Shown here: positions 1-9,200 of the stretch, in pieces | Layout: each line of letters begins with the position of its first letter | How positions within the stretch are numbered: the stretch's first letter is position 1 | Source of the DNA: Actinomycetospora lutea | GTDB taxonomy: Bacteria; Actinomycetota; Actinomycetes; Mycobacteriales; Pseudonocardiaceae | Reading direction: 5' to 3' | DNA: 64,000 nucleotides | Assembly: GCF_028737205.1 (NCBI RefSeq) | Contig: NZ_JAQZAL010000013.1 | Span: 1 to 64,000 of the forward strand | Notes under the pieces: model-generated | Database searches by the model: none | Seen by the model: the letters and a program-made list of their open reading frames with translations, nothing else | What the model was told of the DNA's origin: nothing | Translations under genes and position numbers: made by a program

Positions 1-897
1 ATCTGCGGGAGGAAAGAACATGTCGCGCGAGAAGGCCACCACGTGAGTGCGCGCTTTGATGCGCGCCAGCGCAGCGGGCAGGTCGCCGTTCGTGTGGCGG
101 CTGACATCGCCGTGCCGCCATTTCCAGCCCATCCAGATCAGGTTGTTCGGGTCCATCGGCGCGAAGTAGGCCTCCCAGAAACGGTGGTTGAAGTCGTCGA
201 GGGATGTGAAGCCGAGAGGACGCCACGCCTCAGTGTTGTAGAATTCGGGGCACAGTCCCATCACTGACCACAGCTGCGCGTGTCTGCGCAGGCCGACGTG
301 GACGTCGCTCTGATGCTCGTAGAAGCCGTCGTTCCAGGCGGGGTCCGACTTCAGGGCGTCCTCGTGCGAGCGGACCCAGAGGTAGTCGTGCGGGGTGGTC
401 TTCGCGGTGCCGGCAATGGGCAGCGCGCGCCGCACCATCTCCGGGTACCGCACGGCCCATTCGTAGGTCTGCTCGGCGCCCATGGACCAGCCCAGGACCA
501 ACTCGAGCCGCTCGATCCCGTACTGCTCGGTGACGAGGCGGTGCTGAGCCCGGACGTCGTCGCCGATCGTGACGTTCGGGAAGGCGCCGCCGTTGAGCGG
601 CGGGGGCGTGTTGCTCGGTGAGGACGAGAACCCGTTGGCGAATTGACCAGGCAGGATGATGAACCATCGCTCCGGGTCGAGCGGCCGTCCGGGACCGATG
701 AAGATCTCCATAGCCTTTGGGGTACCCGACCACATATGCGGGAACAGCACGGCGTTGTCCCGGGCCTCGTTCAACGTCCCGTGAACCTTGTAGGCGAGCC
801 GGGCGGAGGGCAGCGTGAGGCCGCTCTCGAGCTCATAGTTGCCCAGATCGAAGTACTGGTGGGGTCCGTGGAGCTCTTCCGAGTAGTAATCGGACAT
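1..897 (-). CDS. MetX-like alpha/beta-fold acyltransferase/hydrolase (3' end outside window)
   Basis: The protein resembles homoserine O-acetyltransferase-like alpha/beta-fold proteins. It starts at ATG 897, with purine-rich GAGGTGAAAACG just upstream, and stays open for 299 codons to the window edge, so its C-terminus with the catalytic His is not visible. The nucleophile elbow GWSMGA places Ser at about residue 138. The preceding LPGQFANGFSSSPSN segment is the family's oxyanion-hole region. MetX proteins usually have GGSMGG here and transfer acetyl or succinyl groups to homoserine, so the GWSMGA variant may mean a different acyl acceptor or plain hydrolysis. No methionine-synthesis gene lies next to it within the window. 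The fold is well supported; the substrate is not. Confidence 0.8.
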   Translation of the reverse strand, partial: MSDYYSEELHGPHQYFDLGNYELESGLTLPSARLAYKVHGTLNEARDNAVLFPHMWSGTPKAMEIFIGPGRPLDPERWFIILPGQFANGFSSSPSNTPPPLNGGAFPNVTIGDDVRAQHRLVTEQYGIERLELVLGWSMGAEQTYEWAVRYPEMVRRALPIAGTAKTTPHDYLWVRSHEDALKSDPAWNDGFYEHQSDVHVGLRRHAQLWSVMGLCPEFYNTEAWRPLGFTSLDDFNHRFWEAYFAPMDPNNLIWMGWKWRHGDVSRHTNGDLPAALARIKARTHVVAFSRDMFFPPAD

Positions 898-2087
898 CGT
901 TTTCACCTCGATACAGAATCGACTGTGCCGCACGCAGGACACGAAAGGGATCACCCAGGCTGGCGATCCGCGGGACGCGGACGTGAGTTGGGGGATGCGG
1001 AGCGAGCGAAGTGCCGCTCTCGAGCGAAGCGGCGATGGTGGGCGCGAGATCGGGGCCGCGACACTCGGCCGTCAGGACCCCGACGGTGCTCTCGTCATGA
1101 GGTCTCCCCGTCGACGGCGGTACCCATCACACCTTCGGTGCGAAGCGTGCGCGCCTGCGGACTTTGAGGTCGAGCAGCGTCACACGAACAGCCCAGCTGC
1201 AGGCGCACACTGTGAGCCGTGCGCTACTTGTTGCTGCATGGACGACCCTCTGCGACCCATCGAGGTGCCCCGGACTCGCTCGCTGTTGCCCGGACTCGTA
1301 GAGACCGCGATGCCGAAGGGAGTGGACTTCCCGCCCGACCGTGGCTGTGACTCCCGTAGGGAGTCGGACGCTCACGAGGTGTTGTGTGGTGGCACGGAAG
1401 ACGGTCGAGGCCGGGCGAATGCAGAGCCTCCTGCCAGCCCAGTCGCCCGAGATGCGTTGAGCGGGGCCTCGATCAGCAACGTGCTCAAGCCTGGTCCAAC
1501 CGTCGGCGTCGTCAACACCGGGTCGCCGTCGTTTCGTCTCACGAGACGTGGTTGTGTAGATCGAATCCGAGCTCACCCCGGCGGGCTCCGCGACGCTGGC
1601 GCCACGGTTGCACCCGTCGTTCTCGCGCTACCGGTCGCCGGCCGTGGTGCGGTCGTCGCGGTCGGAGTGACCAGGAGAAAAGACCGCTCCTGCGCCTGAG
1701 AGTCCGCCTGGAGTGTGCCGGCGACCTGGTGAAGGGTCAGCCGCGCGATAGGGACGGGGCCTGGTGGCTCCACGGGTACTCCGCGGCCGCGGAGCTGACC
1801 GACGAGGATCTTTCGACTCTGGACGGTATCGTCGAGCGCTGTGGGGTGACCTTCGACGACTGGGGCACCCACCCCGGGTCTCCGAACCTCGACGGCGGCC
1901 CAGGGCAGTCACGCGTGACGGAGATGGCGGTGGGTGCAGGTCCGGCGGATCGAGCTATACGGTCTCGAGGACGCGGCCTCGCGATCGGCGCGACGGAGAA
2001 GCCGGTCATCGGCTCGGGAGGAAGACGCACGTTCTGTGCGGGCCGTCCGGCGGCGTGGGGTCCGGTGCAAGCGCCCGCTCGTCGGCC
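898..2087. other. Gene-poor stretch with one possible coding remnant
   Basis: No intact gene is recognisable. On the plus strand, about 1720–1915 reads as protein-like sequence (WWLHGYSAAAELTDEDLS, then CGVTFDDWGTHPGSPN) with normal high-GC codon use. It has no start codon with a ribosome site and dissolves into low-quality sequence on both sides. It looks like the internal remnant of a small conserved protein I cannot name. The remainder (898–1719 and 1916–2087) shows neither coding bias nor RNA structure that I can support. Confidence 0.3.
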
Positions 2088-2558
2088 TCACTCGAGAGCG
2101 CCCGGAGCCGGGGCACGCGCTCTCGCGGCGGCTTCCCTGATGGCATCGAGCGGTAGATCGGCCTGCTCACACAGTGTCGCAAGATCGAAATAGATGCTCT
2201 CCCCGGCCATCAACGCGCCACGCACCGGAGCGACATTGACGAATCGAACGGCGAAGGACCGTCCCGACGGAGGGATTCCGAGCCAATCGCCGTTGCTGGT
2301 TCCGCGAAGTGTGCCCCAGGTGACGACAGTGTCGTGCCCGAACGCCAAGGCGTCGTCTTCCGGCGCCAAGTCCGGGAACGCCGTGAAATAGCTCCTGTAC
2401 GCAGCTCGGGCTCCTGCCTGACCGTCTCGTCGGAGCCCGAGAGCCACGGTATCGAGGTAACAGTCGTCGACGAACGTGGCCATGATCGCGTCGATGTCGC
2501 GGGCAGCCTCGGCGTCACGGTGCCTCCGGAAGAGATGCAGCATTGTGTCGTGGTCCAT
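2088..2558 (-). CDS. SnoaL-like (NTF2-fold) protein
   Basis: A 156-residue NTF2-like protein of the SnoaL/polyketide-cyclase-like family. These form a cone-shaped alpha+beta barrel that binds small hydrophobic ligands; some are cyclases or isomerases, many have no known reaction. The N-terminal helix with RDIDAIMATFVDDCYLD and the later FPDLAPEDDALAFG and VTWGTLRGTSNGDWLG segments match the family layout. The start was set at ATG 2558 because GGAG lies six bases upstream; an in-frame ATG at 2570 has no better site. It is the last gene of a three-gene unit (cupin, SnoaL-like, SnoaL-like) transcribed away from the large regulator at 3398. Substrate unknown. Confidence 0.78.
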   Translation of the reverse strand: MDHDTMLHLFRRHRDAEAARDIDAIMATFVDDCYLDTVALGLRRDGQAGARAAYRSYFTAFPDLAPEDDALAFGHDTVVTWGTLRGTSNGDWLGIPPSGRSFAVRFVNVAPVRGALMAGESIYFDLATLCEQADLPLDAIREAAARARAPAPGALE

Positions 2559-2596
2559 GTCCTTCTCCATCGGCTGTATCTGCGGCGATGTCGGTC

Positions 2597-2953
2597 TCAA
2601 CCCTTCACGTAGGCGCGCTTCTCGGAGACCAGGCCGTTTCGAACGGTGAAGACGTCGATGCCCCGCACGTGCCCGTCGCCCCAGGTGTAGCGCCAGAACA
2701 CGACGACCCGGTCGGCGGCCTCGACCATTTCCTCGGTGTCGAAGACACCATCTGGTGACGCGTGGAACAGCCGCTCCCATGCCGTCCGCACCGGGCCCGA
2801 GCCGACGTGGCGAACTCCGTCGGGTGGCGTGGTGTCGTCGAAGACGCAGTCCTCGGTCATCGCGGCCATGACGCCGTCGATGTCGCGGGCGTCGAAAGCG
2901 GTCTGGAAGCGGAGTACGGCGTCGGTCGGCTGGTGGCCGGTATCGGCGGTCAT
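2597..2953 (-). CDS. SnoaL-like (NTF2-fold) protein
   Basis: A 118-residue NTF2-fold protein. It begins with the typical helix (VLRFQTAFDARDIDGVMAA, then MTEDCVFDDTTPP) and ends in strands containing VVVFWRYTWGDGHVRGIDVF. It is a distant paralogue of the next gene (2088–2558), sharing the DARDIDxxMAxxxxDC pattern near the N-terminus. Its ATG overlaps the stop codon of the upstream cupin gene by four bases (ATGA), which suggests translational coupling. Ligand-binding or isomerase-type chemistry on a small molecule is likely from the family, but nothing shows the substrate. Confidence 0.8.
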   Translation of the reverse strand: MTADTGHQPTDAVLRFQTAFDARDIDGVMAAMTEDCVFDDTTPPDGVRHVGSGPVRTAWERLFHASPDGVFDTEEMVEAADRVVVFWRYTWGDGHVRGIDVFTVRNGLVSEKRAYVKG

Positions 2954-3309
2954 GTCCGGGCGTAGTTCGAGGCGCCCCACCAGTCCACGACGACCACTGG
3001 GGTGTCGCCGACCACCCAGGCGTCGTGGCCCGACGGCAGTGCGGTGACCTGTCCGGGTGTGGCGTCGAACTCCTCGCCGTCGATCATCCGGATCCGTAAC
3101 GTGCCGGCGAGGTGGTACTGGAAGTGCGGGGCATCGCAAAGCTCGGTGCCCGCTAGTGGCCGGACGTCGTTCGACCACCGCCAACCCGGTGCGAGGGTGA
3201 GCCGGCCGATCTCGGCTCCTCCGATGCGCACGATGTCGACCCGCCCGTGCGGGAACTCGCGCGTCTCGGCGGGTTCGGCGAAGTCCTGCTGCTCGTAGCT
3301 GGTGCCCAT
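2950..3309 (-). CDS. Cupin-domain protein
   Basis: A 119-residue single-domain cupin. The beta-barrel region contains HFQYHLAGTLRIRMIDGEEF and the second conserved stretch TPGQVTALPSGHDAWVVGD, followed by PVVVVDW. Cupins of this size bind metal or small ligands, or act as sensors and isomerases; the usual HxH metal motif is only partly present (HFQYH), so catalysis is uncertain. The start at ATG 3309 has a strong GGAGG site. It is the first gene of a three-gene unit with two SnoaL-like proteins, divergent from the AfsR-type regulator at 3398. That arrangement suggests a small catabolic or detoxification operon under its control. Confidence 0.8.
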   Translation of the reverse strand: MGTSYEQQDFAEPAETREFPHGRVDIVRIGGAEIGRLTLAPGWRWSNDVRPLAGTELCDAPHFQYHLAGTLRIRMIDGEEFDATPGQVTALPSGHDAWVVGDTPVVVVDWWGASNYART

Positions 3310-3397
3310 GACGTCCTCCGTATCGAGCGGGATCGGACGCTCACGCACGCTAGGGACAGCACCTTGCGGTTCCCTGGCGGCGGCCCACACTGGTGCC
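3310..3397. promoter_or_regulatory. Divergent promoter region, cupin operon / AfsR-type regulator
   Basis: The 88 bp between the outward-facing start codons of the cupin operon and the large regulator must hold both promoters and any operator. I see no clear inverted repeat or canonical -10/-35 pair. The assignment rests on gene geometry only. Confidence 0.5.
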
Positions 3398-6300
3398 GTG
3401 CCGCAGGTGCACCTCCAGCTCCTCGGGCGCTTCCAGGTGCGCCGCGAGGGCGACGAGGTGCCCCCCACCGCGTTCGGCGGCCGCAAGGTCCGCGCCCTGC
3501 TGCGGGTGCTCGCTGTGCGCCGCCCGAATCTCGTGCCTCACGACGTGCTGGTCGAGGCCCTGTGGCCGGACCGGCCGCCTGCCGATCCGGTCGCCAACCT
3601 GAACGTTCTGGTCAACCGAGCGCGGCGTGCGGTTGGTGACCCCGCCGTGATCATCACCGGGACGTCCGGGTACGCCCTGGGTTCGGTGTCCTGTGATCTC
3701 GACGAGTTCGAGGCCGCCGTTCGGGAGGCGAGGCGCGCGTGCGACGCGGCCGCCGTGCTGCGTGCGGCCACGACGGCCCTGGCGTTGTGGGGCGAGCCGC
3801 TCGTCGAGGACACCTACTCGGACTGGGCGCGGGAGTTCCGGGAGCGGCTTCGCCGGGAGCGTCTCGAGGTCTGCGAGCTGGCCGCGGAGGCAGCCCTGGC
3901 GGTGGGCGACGCCCGGGCGGCCACAGCGGTGGCGATCGAGGCGGTGACCGCGGAGCCTCTTCGCGAGCAGGCCGTACACCTCCTGGCCAGGGCCTATGAC
4001 GCTGCTGGCGACCGCGCGGCGGCGTTGGACACCATCGCCCGCTTCCGAGGACGGCTCGCCGACGAGCTCGGGCTGGACCCGTCGTCATCGCTCGACGACC
4101 TGCAGGCGGCGCTGCTGCGCGGCGACCCGCACTCGGTGCCCGCCGAGGGTCCGTACACGGCCGCGACATTCGAGGGGCTCCCGTTCACCGGCCGCGACCG
4201 GGAGATCGTCGCGCTGCGTCGTGGCGTGGCCGAGCGGGCGGTGCTCGTCGTCCCCGGTTCGGCGGGGTCAGGGAAGTCCCGGCTCGTCGCGGAGGCGCTG
4301 CGCGGCTCCGCTGTACCCGTGGTGGCGGTACGAGCGTTCGCCTCGGAGCGCGCGGAGTCCTGGGCGCTCGCTCGGAGCGTGCTCGGTGAGGCCGCGGCGC
4401 TCGACCTGACGGTCATCGAGCGCCTTCCGCCCCGGATGCGGGACGTCCTGGGCTGGCTGCTGCCCGAGACCGCGACCGAGACGCCCACGCCTGCCGACGG
4501 CGAGAGCCGACGCGCGCTGCTGCTGGCCACGGCGCTGCGGGTCCTCGAGGGGGTCGTCGGCGACGGGACGGCCTTGGTCATCGACGACCTCCAGTGGGCC
4601 GACCCCAGCAGCATCACCCTGCTCGCTTCCGCATTGGCTCGCCTGCCCAGTCTCGCGGCCGTACTGACCTACCGGCCCGATGAGCTCGATCCGACCGTCC
4701 TCACCGAGATCACCGGCGACCGCGTGGTGACCATGCTCCCGCTCGGCGCCCTGCCTCCCGGGGCGATCGAGGGGTTGGTCGACGACCCGGAACTCGCCCT
4801 GGCCCTTCGGACGTCGACCGACGGCACACCGTTCGCCATCGTCGAGGTGCTGCGCGAGCTCACCGTCCGCGGCGTGTTGCACACTCCCGATGCTGCTCGG
4901 CTGGCGGCCCTGCTCGGCCGGGAAGGCCAGCGACGCGCCATCGTCCGCCGCGTCAACCGTCTCGGCACCGCCCGCTACGCCCTGCTCGCGCTCGTCGCTC
5001 TCCTGAAGCGAGAGGCGCCGGCGCGGACCCTGGCGGCCGCCACCGACAGCGATCCGCTCACGACGCTCTCCGAGCTCTCGGAGGTTGCGCACGTCGGGCT
5101 CCTGCGTCTCGGCGAACTCGGCTGGGCACCAGCGCACGACCTCGTGGGCGAAGCCGTCGACGTCGAGCTCGAGCCCGGTGAACGCGCACACCTGCACGGG
5201 CAGCTCGCCGCCGCCCTCGAGGCGGAGGGCGCGGACGACGCCGAGATCGCGGCCCACCATCGAGACGCGGGCGATGTCGTCGCCGCGGCCCGCGCCTATG
5301 GTCGGGCATCTCGCCAAGCATTGGACCAGCACGCCCTCCGGGAGGCCGGTGAGCTCGCCACGGCCGGGCTGGTGCTGCACCCGAAGCGAGCGGTGCGCGC
5401 GGAGCTGCTCGACGTCAGAGCGGAGACACGCGCAGCGCTCGGAGACCTCGACGGCGCTCTGACGGACCTCCACGACGCCCTCGCTGAGAACGCGCCCGGC
5501 CGAGCTCACCGGATGGCTCGGCTCGCGATGCACACCTCCGGTGCCCGGGACCTGCGCCGCGCCGGCGAGCTGGTCGAGCTCGCCCTGGTCGAGGCCGGCG
5601 ACGAGCCTGGCGAACGGGCTGTCGCCCTCGAGACCGCCGCGATCCTGGACATGAACCTCGAGCACACCGACCGAGCGCGCATCCGCGCCGACGAGGCCCT
5701 CGAGCTGTATCGGCAGCTCGGAGACGGCAGGGGGGTCGCCCGCATCCTCGACGGCCGCGCGATGGCCACCTTCCTCGACGGACGGGTCCGCGACGGCGTC
5801 GCCCTGTTCGCCCGCGTAGCCCAGCTGTTCACCGACTCCGGTGACCTGCTGCGGGTGATCACGCCACGCTCCACGTGCGGCCACGGCCTGGTCTTCGCCG
5901 ACCGCCCCGCCGAGGGACGCGCCCAGGCCGACGCCGCCCTCCTACTCGCTCGGGAGCTCGGCAGCCCGGAAGGCCAGGCCTACGCGTTGTGGCACCGCTC
6001 CGAGGCCTACTCAGCGCTCGGACTGCCCGACGAGGCCGAGGCCGACGCCCTCGAGGCGCTGCGGCTCGCCCGCGATGCCGGGCACCGCGGCTGGACCGCC
6101 ACCGCCCTCCGGGCCCTGGGCATCGCTCAGCAGACCCGACGCCACCTCGACGCAGCGGCCGTGGCCTTCGCCGAGTCGGCCGCCGTCGCCGGCGACGCAC
6201 TGAGCCTGTTCGCCTCCTGGGCCGCCGCGCGGTCCGCACTGGTCGCCGTCGCGCAAGGGAGGCTCGACGACGCCGAGGCCAACGTGAGGCTCGCGTTGCG

Positions 6301-6469
6301 CACCGGACCGAGGCTCGGACAGCACGAGGCCCGCTGGGCACGGATCGAGCTCGCCGCCGCTCGCGGTGACCCCCGCTGCGCCGCGTGGGCGGCCGACACA
6401 GCACGGGCGGCGGAAGAATGCGGCGCGACGGCCATGGCCCGCCGAATCGGCGAACTCGCTGCCCTCTGA
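3398..6469 (+). CDS. AfsR/SARP-type transcriptional regulator (wHTH–BTAD–ATPase–TPR)
   Basis: A large regulator of about 1,023 residues. An OmpR-like winged helix covers about residues 1–95 (QLLGRFQVR, GGRKVRALLRVLAVRR, VNRARRAVGD), followed by a bacterial transcriptional activator domain to about 245. Next comes a P-loop ATPase with Walker A GSAGSGKS near residue 287 and Walker B TALVIDDLQWAD near 392. The C-terminal half is alpha-helical and TPR-like. Family members bind direct repeats and activate nearby biosynthetic or catabolic genes in response to phosphorylation or ligand. GTG 3398 is the chosen start because the conserved domain begins there. The divergent cupin–SnoaL operon is the obvious target (inference). 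Confidence 0.88.
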   Translation: MPQVHLQLLGRFQVRREGDEVPPTAFGGRKVRALLRVLAVRRPNLVPHDVLVEALWPDRPPADPVANLNVLVNRARRAVGDPAVIITGTSGYALGSVSCDLDEFEAAVREARRACDAAAVLRAATTALALWGEPLVEDTYSDWAREFRERLRRERLEVCELAAEAALAVGDARAATAVAIEAVTAEPLREQAVHLLARAYDAAGDRAAALDTIARFRGRLADELGLDPSSSLDDLQAALLRGDPHSVPAEGPYTAATFEGLPFTGRDREIVALRRGVAERAVLVVPGSAGSGKSRLVAEALRGSAVPVVAVRAFASERAESWALARSVLGEAAALDLTVIERLPPRMRDVLGWLLPETATETPTPADGESRRALLLATALRVLEGVVGDGTALVIDDLQWADPSSITLLASALARLPSLAAVLTYRPDELDPTVLTEITGDRVVTMLPLGALPPGAIEGLVDDPELALALRTSTDGTPFAIVEVLRELTVRGVLHTPDAARLAALLGREGQRRAIVRRVNRLGTARYALLALVALLKREAPARTLAAATDSDPLTTLSELSEVAHVGLLRLGELGWAPAHDLVGEAVDVELEPGERAHLHGQLAAALEAEGADDAEIAAHHRDAGDVVAAARAYGRASRQALDQHALREAGELATAGLVLHPKRAVRAELLDVRAETRAALGDLDGALTDLHDALAENAPGRAHRMARLAMHTSGARDLRRAGELVELALVEAGDEPGERAVALETAAILDMNLEHTDRARIRADEALELYRQLGDGRGVARILDGRAMATFLDGRVRDGVALFARVAQLFTDSGDLLRVITPRSTCGHGLVFADRPAEGRAQADAALLLARELGSPEGQAYALWHRSEAYSALGLPDEAEADALEALRLARDAGHRGWTATALRALGIAQQTRRHLDAAAVAFAESAAVAGDALSLFASWAAARSALVAVAQGRLDDAEANVRLALRTGPRLGQHEARWARIELAAARGDPRCAAWAADTARAAEECGATAMARRIGELAAL

Positions 6470-6903
6470 GAGCGCGGGTCCCCGAGCCCCACTCGTGAGG
6501 AAGTGGATATGAGCACCGCCTGCGTCGGCGATGCCACGGGCCTGCGTCGCCTGAGCAAACGGACCGCAGTGGACCCCGTGGGACTCGAACCCACAACCAA
6601 CGGATCAAAAGATCACCGCACTCCGGCTACTACGCCCTCCACCAGCAACAACAGTGTCGGAGCCAACCACTCCGACCGAACCACGGGCTTGCAGTGGCCG
6701 TTACCGCACCACGACCCGCACCACACGGAGATCGTCAAGCTCAGTAGGCCGCCCTTGCCCTCGCCGAGCACAGGGTCCGCACCCGACGCCCCGGCGCGGA
6801 CATCGGCGAAGGCCTGGCATCGGCGGCCGCCCGGTGGAGCGCGCGCGACCCCGACCAGGGCCGGCCAGTCGACAGGTCCGTTGCAGCGCGCGACGTGGGC
6901 GCG
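6470..6903. other. Intergenic region carrying a tRNA-Lys-derived repeat
   Basis: No protein gene is supported here. The only structure I recognise is the tRNA-derived repeat at 6569–6660, described separately. Open frames across this stretch are by-products of that repeat. Confidence 0.6.
6569..6660 (-). repeat. 92-bp direct repeat, copy A, containing a tRNA-Lys(TTT) 3'-half (att-like)
   Basis: On the minus strand this copy ends with CTTTTGATCCGTTG, then GTGGGTTCGAGTCCCAC and an acceptor-like GGGGTCC. That is the anticodon-loop-to-3'-end half of a tRNA-Lys. The normal 5' half (acceptor, D arm, 5' anticodon stem) is absent, so it is not a working tRNA. A second 92-bp copy lies at 23187–23278 in the same orientation, about 80 of 92 positions identical by eye. 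tRNA 3' halves at the edges of accessory DNA are typical of integrative-element attachment sites. Confidence 0.75.
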
Positions 6904-7683
6904 TTATAGCGGGTCGGTCAGTTCGATCCAGGTCGGCGCGTGGTCGCTGGTCTTCTCCTTGGCGCGGACGTCGCGGTCGACCCCGGAGGCCACGAGCCGG
7001 GCCGCGACGGCCGGGCTGAGCATCAGGTGATCGAGCCGCAGGCCCGCGTCGCGACCGAACGCGTTGCGGAAGTAGTCCCAGAAGGTGTAGATCCGCTCGC
7101 CCGGGTGCAGCGTCCGCAGCGCGTCCGTCCAGCCCTGCGCGGCGAGCCGGTGGAACGCGTCGCGCACCTCGGGGCGGAACAGGGCGTCATCGACCCAGCG
7201 CTCCGGCTTGTAGACGTCGAGGTCGGTCGGCATCACGTTGTAGTCGCCGGCCAGGACGACCGGAACGCCGCTTGCGAGCAGGCTCGCGGCGTAGCCGATG
7301 AACGCCTCGAACCAGGCCAGCTTGTCGTCGAACTTGGGACCGGGAGCCGGGTTGCCGTTGGGCAGGTAGAGGCAGCCGATCAACATGCCGTTCACCGTCG
7401 CCTCGATGTAGCGCGACTGCCGCGAATCGGGCTCGCCCGGGAGACCGCGGCGGGTCTCGGTCGGCGACTCGCCGCGAGCCAGGATCGCGACCCCGTTCCA
7501 GCTTTTCTGTCCCAGCCAGACAGCCTCGTACCCGGCGTCGCGAATGGCGGCCGCAGGAAACCTCTCCTGCGGCGCCTTCAGCTCTTGAAGGCAGACGACG
7601 TCCGGCCCGGCCTCCCCCAGCCACTCCAGCAGGACCGGCAGCCGCCCGTTCACGCCGTTCACGTTGTAGGTCGCGATCTTCAT
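6904..7683 (-). CDS. xthA: Exodeoxyribonuclease III (AP endonuclease)
   Basis: A 259-residue EEP-superfamily nuclease that cleaves DNA 5' of abasic sites and removes 3' blocking groups in base-excision repair, using Mg2+. All family motifs are present: N-terminal MKIATYNVNGVNGR, metal-binding Glu34 in LQELK, the Asp147/Asn149 pair in GDYNV, RLDHLMLS, and the catalytic Asp247-His248 in SDHAPTW. Length is normal for XthA. It is a single gene with no operon partner, between the tRNA-Lys-derived repeat and the IS3-family element. Intact and probably functional. Confidence 0.95.
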   Translation of the reverse strand: MKIATYNVNGVNGRLPVLLEWLGEAGPDVVCLQELKAPQERFPAAAIRDAGYEAVWLGQKSWNGVAILARGESPTETRRGLPGEPDSRQSRYIEATVNGMLIGCLYLPNGNPAPGPKFDDKLAWFEAFIGYAASLLASGVPVVLAGDYNVMPTDLDVYKPERWVDDALFRPEVRDAFHRLAAQGWTDALRTLHPGERIYTFWDYFRNAFGRDAGLRLDHLMLSPAVAARLVASGVDRDVRAKEKTSDHAPTWIELTDPL

Positions 7684-7971
7684 CTCGTAGGTACGCCTCG
7701 TCCCACGATCACCACAACCAAGGCCAGCTCGCGCACCGCCACAAGGTCACGCTATACGGCTGACTTCAGGCTCAGCCGGTGGCGGACCGGGTCCTGCCAG
7801 CGCCAACGTCGCTGTCGACGTAGAAGCCGGTTATCGGAGCTCACGGAGGTCGACTGGCGCGCTGATCCCCCGCCTCGAGTCCTGGGCAGCGCCCGAAACA
7901 CTTCCTGACCTTCCCCCGGTTCTGCGGACACCTACCCTGAGGCGACGGTGGTCGCCGGGAAGGATGTCCTC

Positions 7972-8259
7972 GTGCCTCCTGCGTACCCGCCGGAGTTCCG
8001 GCGCCGTGCTGTCGAGCTGTTCCACGAACGCGAGAAGCCTGTCGCCCAGCTCGCTGCCGAGCTCGGCATCTCGGAGTCCTGCCTGCGGCGCTGGGCTGCC
8101 CAGGACGAGGTCGACACCGGCCGGGTCGAGGGTGTGAGCCGCGACGAGCGCAGCGAGCTGACCCAGCTGCGGCGCGACAAGCGCCGCCTCGAGGTGGAGA
8201 ACGAGATCCTGCGCCGGACTGCGGCCTACATCGCGCGGGAGAACGTCCTCCCAAAATGA
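7972..8259 (+). CDS. IS3-family transposase OrfA (HTH protein)
   Basis: OrfA has 95 residues. A helix-turn-helix with YPPEFRRRAVELFHE and AAELGISESCLRRWAAQ is followed by a leucine-zipper-like helix (LRRDKRRLEVENEILRR). It binds the element's terminal repeats and is normally joined to OrfB by programmed -1 frameshifting. GTG 7972 is preceded by GGAAGG; an in-frame GTG at 7948 is possible. Its stop overlaps the OrfB start by four bases. It looks intact although its partner is not. Confidence 0.88.
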   Translation: MPPAYPPEFRRRAVELFHEREKPVAQLAAELGISESCLRRWAAQDEVDTGRVEGVSRDERSELTQLRRDKRRLEVENEILRRTAAYIARENVLPK

Positions 8260-9200
8260 TCTACCCGGTGGTCCGTGAGCTCGCCGCCGACGGTGTTCCC
8301 GTCGCGACGGCCTGCCGGGTCCTGCACGTGTCGACCTCGGGCTACTACGCCTGGCGCGACCGCCCCGCCAGCCCGAGGGAGCGATCGAACCTCGAGCTGG
8401 TCGAGGTCATCAAGACCATCCATGCCGACTCGCGCGGAACCTACGGCGCACCCTGGGTGCACGCCGAGGTGCGCCTGGGTGCCCGGCGCTCACGGTCAGC
8501 CGCAACCGCGTGGAGCGCCTCATGCGCGTCCACGGGATCGTCGGGGTGCACCGCCGGCGCCGCGGTGAAGTCACAAGACGGGACCCGGCCGCCGCGCCGA
8601 ACGCCGACCTGGTCGAGCGTCGCTTCCGCGCCGAGGCGCCCGATCAGCTGTGGTGCTGCGCCCCTACACTCAGCACCGCACCGGCGAGGGCTGGGTGTAC
8701 TGCGGCGCCAGGATCTTGGGTAGGTCGTGCTCGACGTGTACTCGCGCCGGGTGGTGGGCTGGTCGATCGCTGACCACCTGCGCACCGAGATCGTCGTCGA
8801 CGCCCTGGACATGGCCTGCTGGCGCCGCAAACCGCAGGCCAGAACACGATCGTCCATGCCGATCACGGCAGTCAGTACACCTCGTGGGCCTTCGGGCAAC
8901 GGCTTCGCACCGCCGGGTTGCTGGGCTCGATGGGCAGCATCGGGGATTGCCTCGATAACGCCCTGACCGAGAGCTTCTTCTCCAGCCTGCAAGTCGAGCT
9001 ACACGACCGCCGCAGCGGGGCCACTTGTCAGCAGCTCGCGAATGCGATCTTCGAGTGGATCGAGGCCTGGTACAACCCGCGCCGCCGGCACCCCGCACTG
9101 GGCTACCGCAGCCCGGTCGAGTACGAGAACCTCCAACCGGTCGCTACCGCAGCGGCCTCATCCCCCAACCGCACCCGTCCGCGGAACTGGGGGAAGGTCA
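8256..9200 (+). pseudogene. IS3-family transposase OrfB (DDE), multiply frameshifted
   Basis: The catalytic OrfB is recognisable from end to end but spread over different frames. It begins MIYPVVRELAADGVPVATAC in one frame. It then shifts near 8490 to RVERLMRVHGIVGVHRRRRG, near 8660–8730 to VLDVYSRRVVGWSIADHL, and near 8840 to HADHGSQYTSWAFGQRL. It continues through GSIGDCLDNALTESFFSSLQ and RRRHPALGYRSPVEYEN. The DDE motif residues (D in VLDVYSRR, D in HADHGSQY, E in ALTESFF) are still visible. At least three shifts make it inactive. The normal stop also appears lost, as the last frame reads out through the right terminal repeat. Confidence 0.9.

Larger units (their letters stand above)
7906..9200 (+). 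mobile_element. IS3-family insertion sequence (1,295 bp, decayed)
   Basis: The ends are imperfect inverted repeats: the left begins TGACCTTCCCCCGGTTCTGC at 7906, and the right, read inward from 9200, begins TGACCTTCCCCCAGTTCCGC, matching at about 24 of 26 positions. Length and the orfA/orfB layout are typical of IS3. I see no 3–5 bp target duplication in the flanks. The transposase frame is broken several times, so the element should be unable to move by itself. Confidence 0.9.

Noticed and set aside
4268-5884. Long minus-strand open frame (538 codons) opposite the AfsR-type regulator
   Set aside because: It is the antisense of a high-GC gene with strong domain motifs; its own translation is Arg/Gly/Gln-rich without motifs and has no ribosome site.
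6569-6660. A functional tRNA-Lys gene
   Set aside because: Only the 3' half is present; the 5' acceptor strand, D-stem and 5' anticodon stem are replaced by unrelated sequence. The same holds for 23187–23278.
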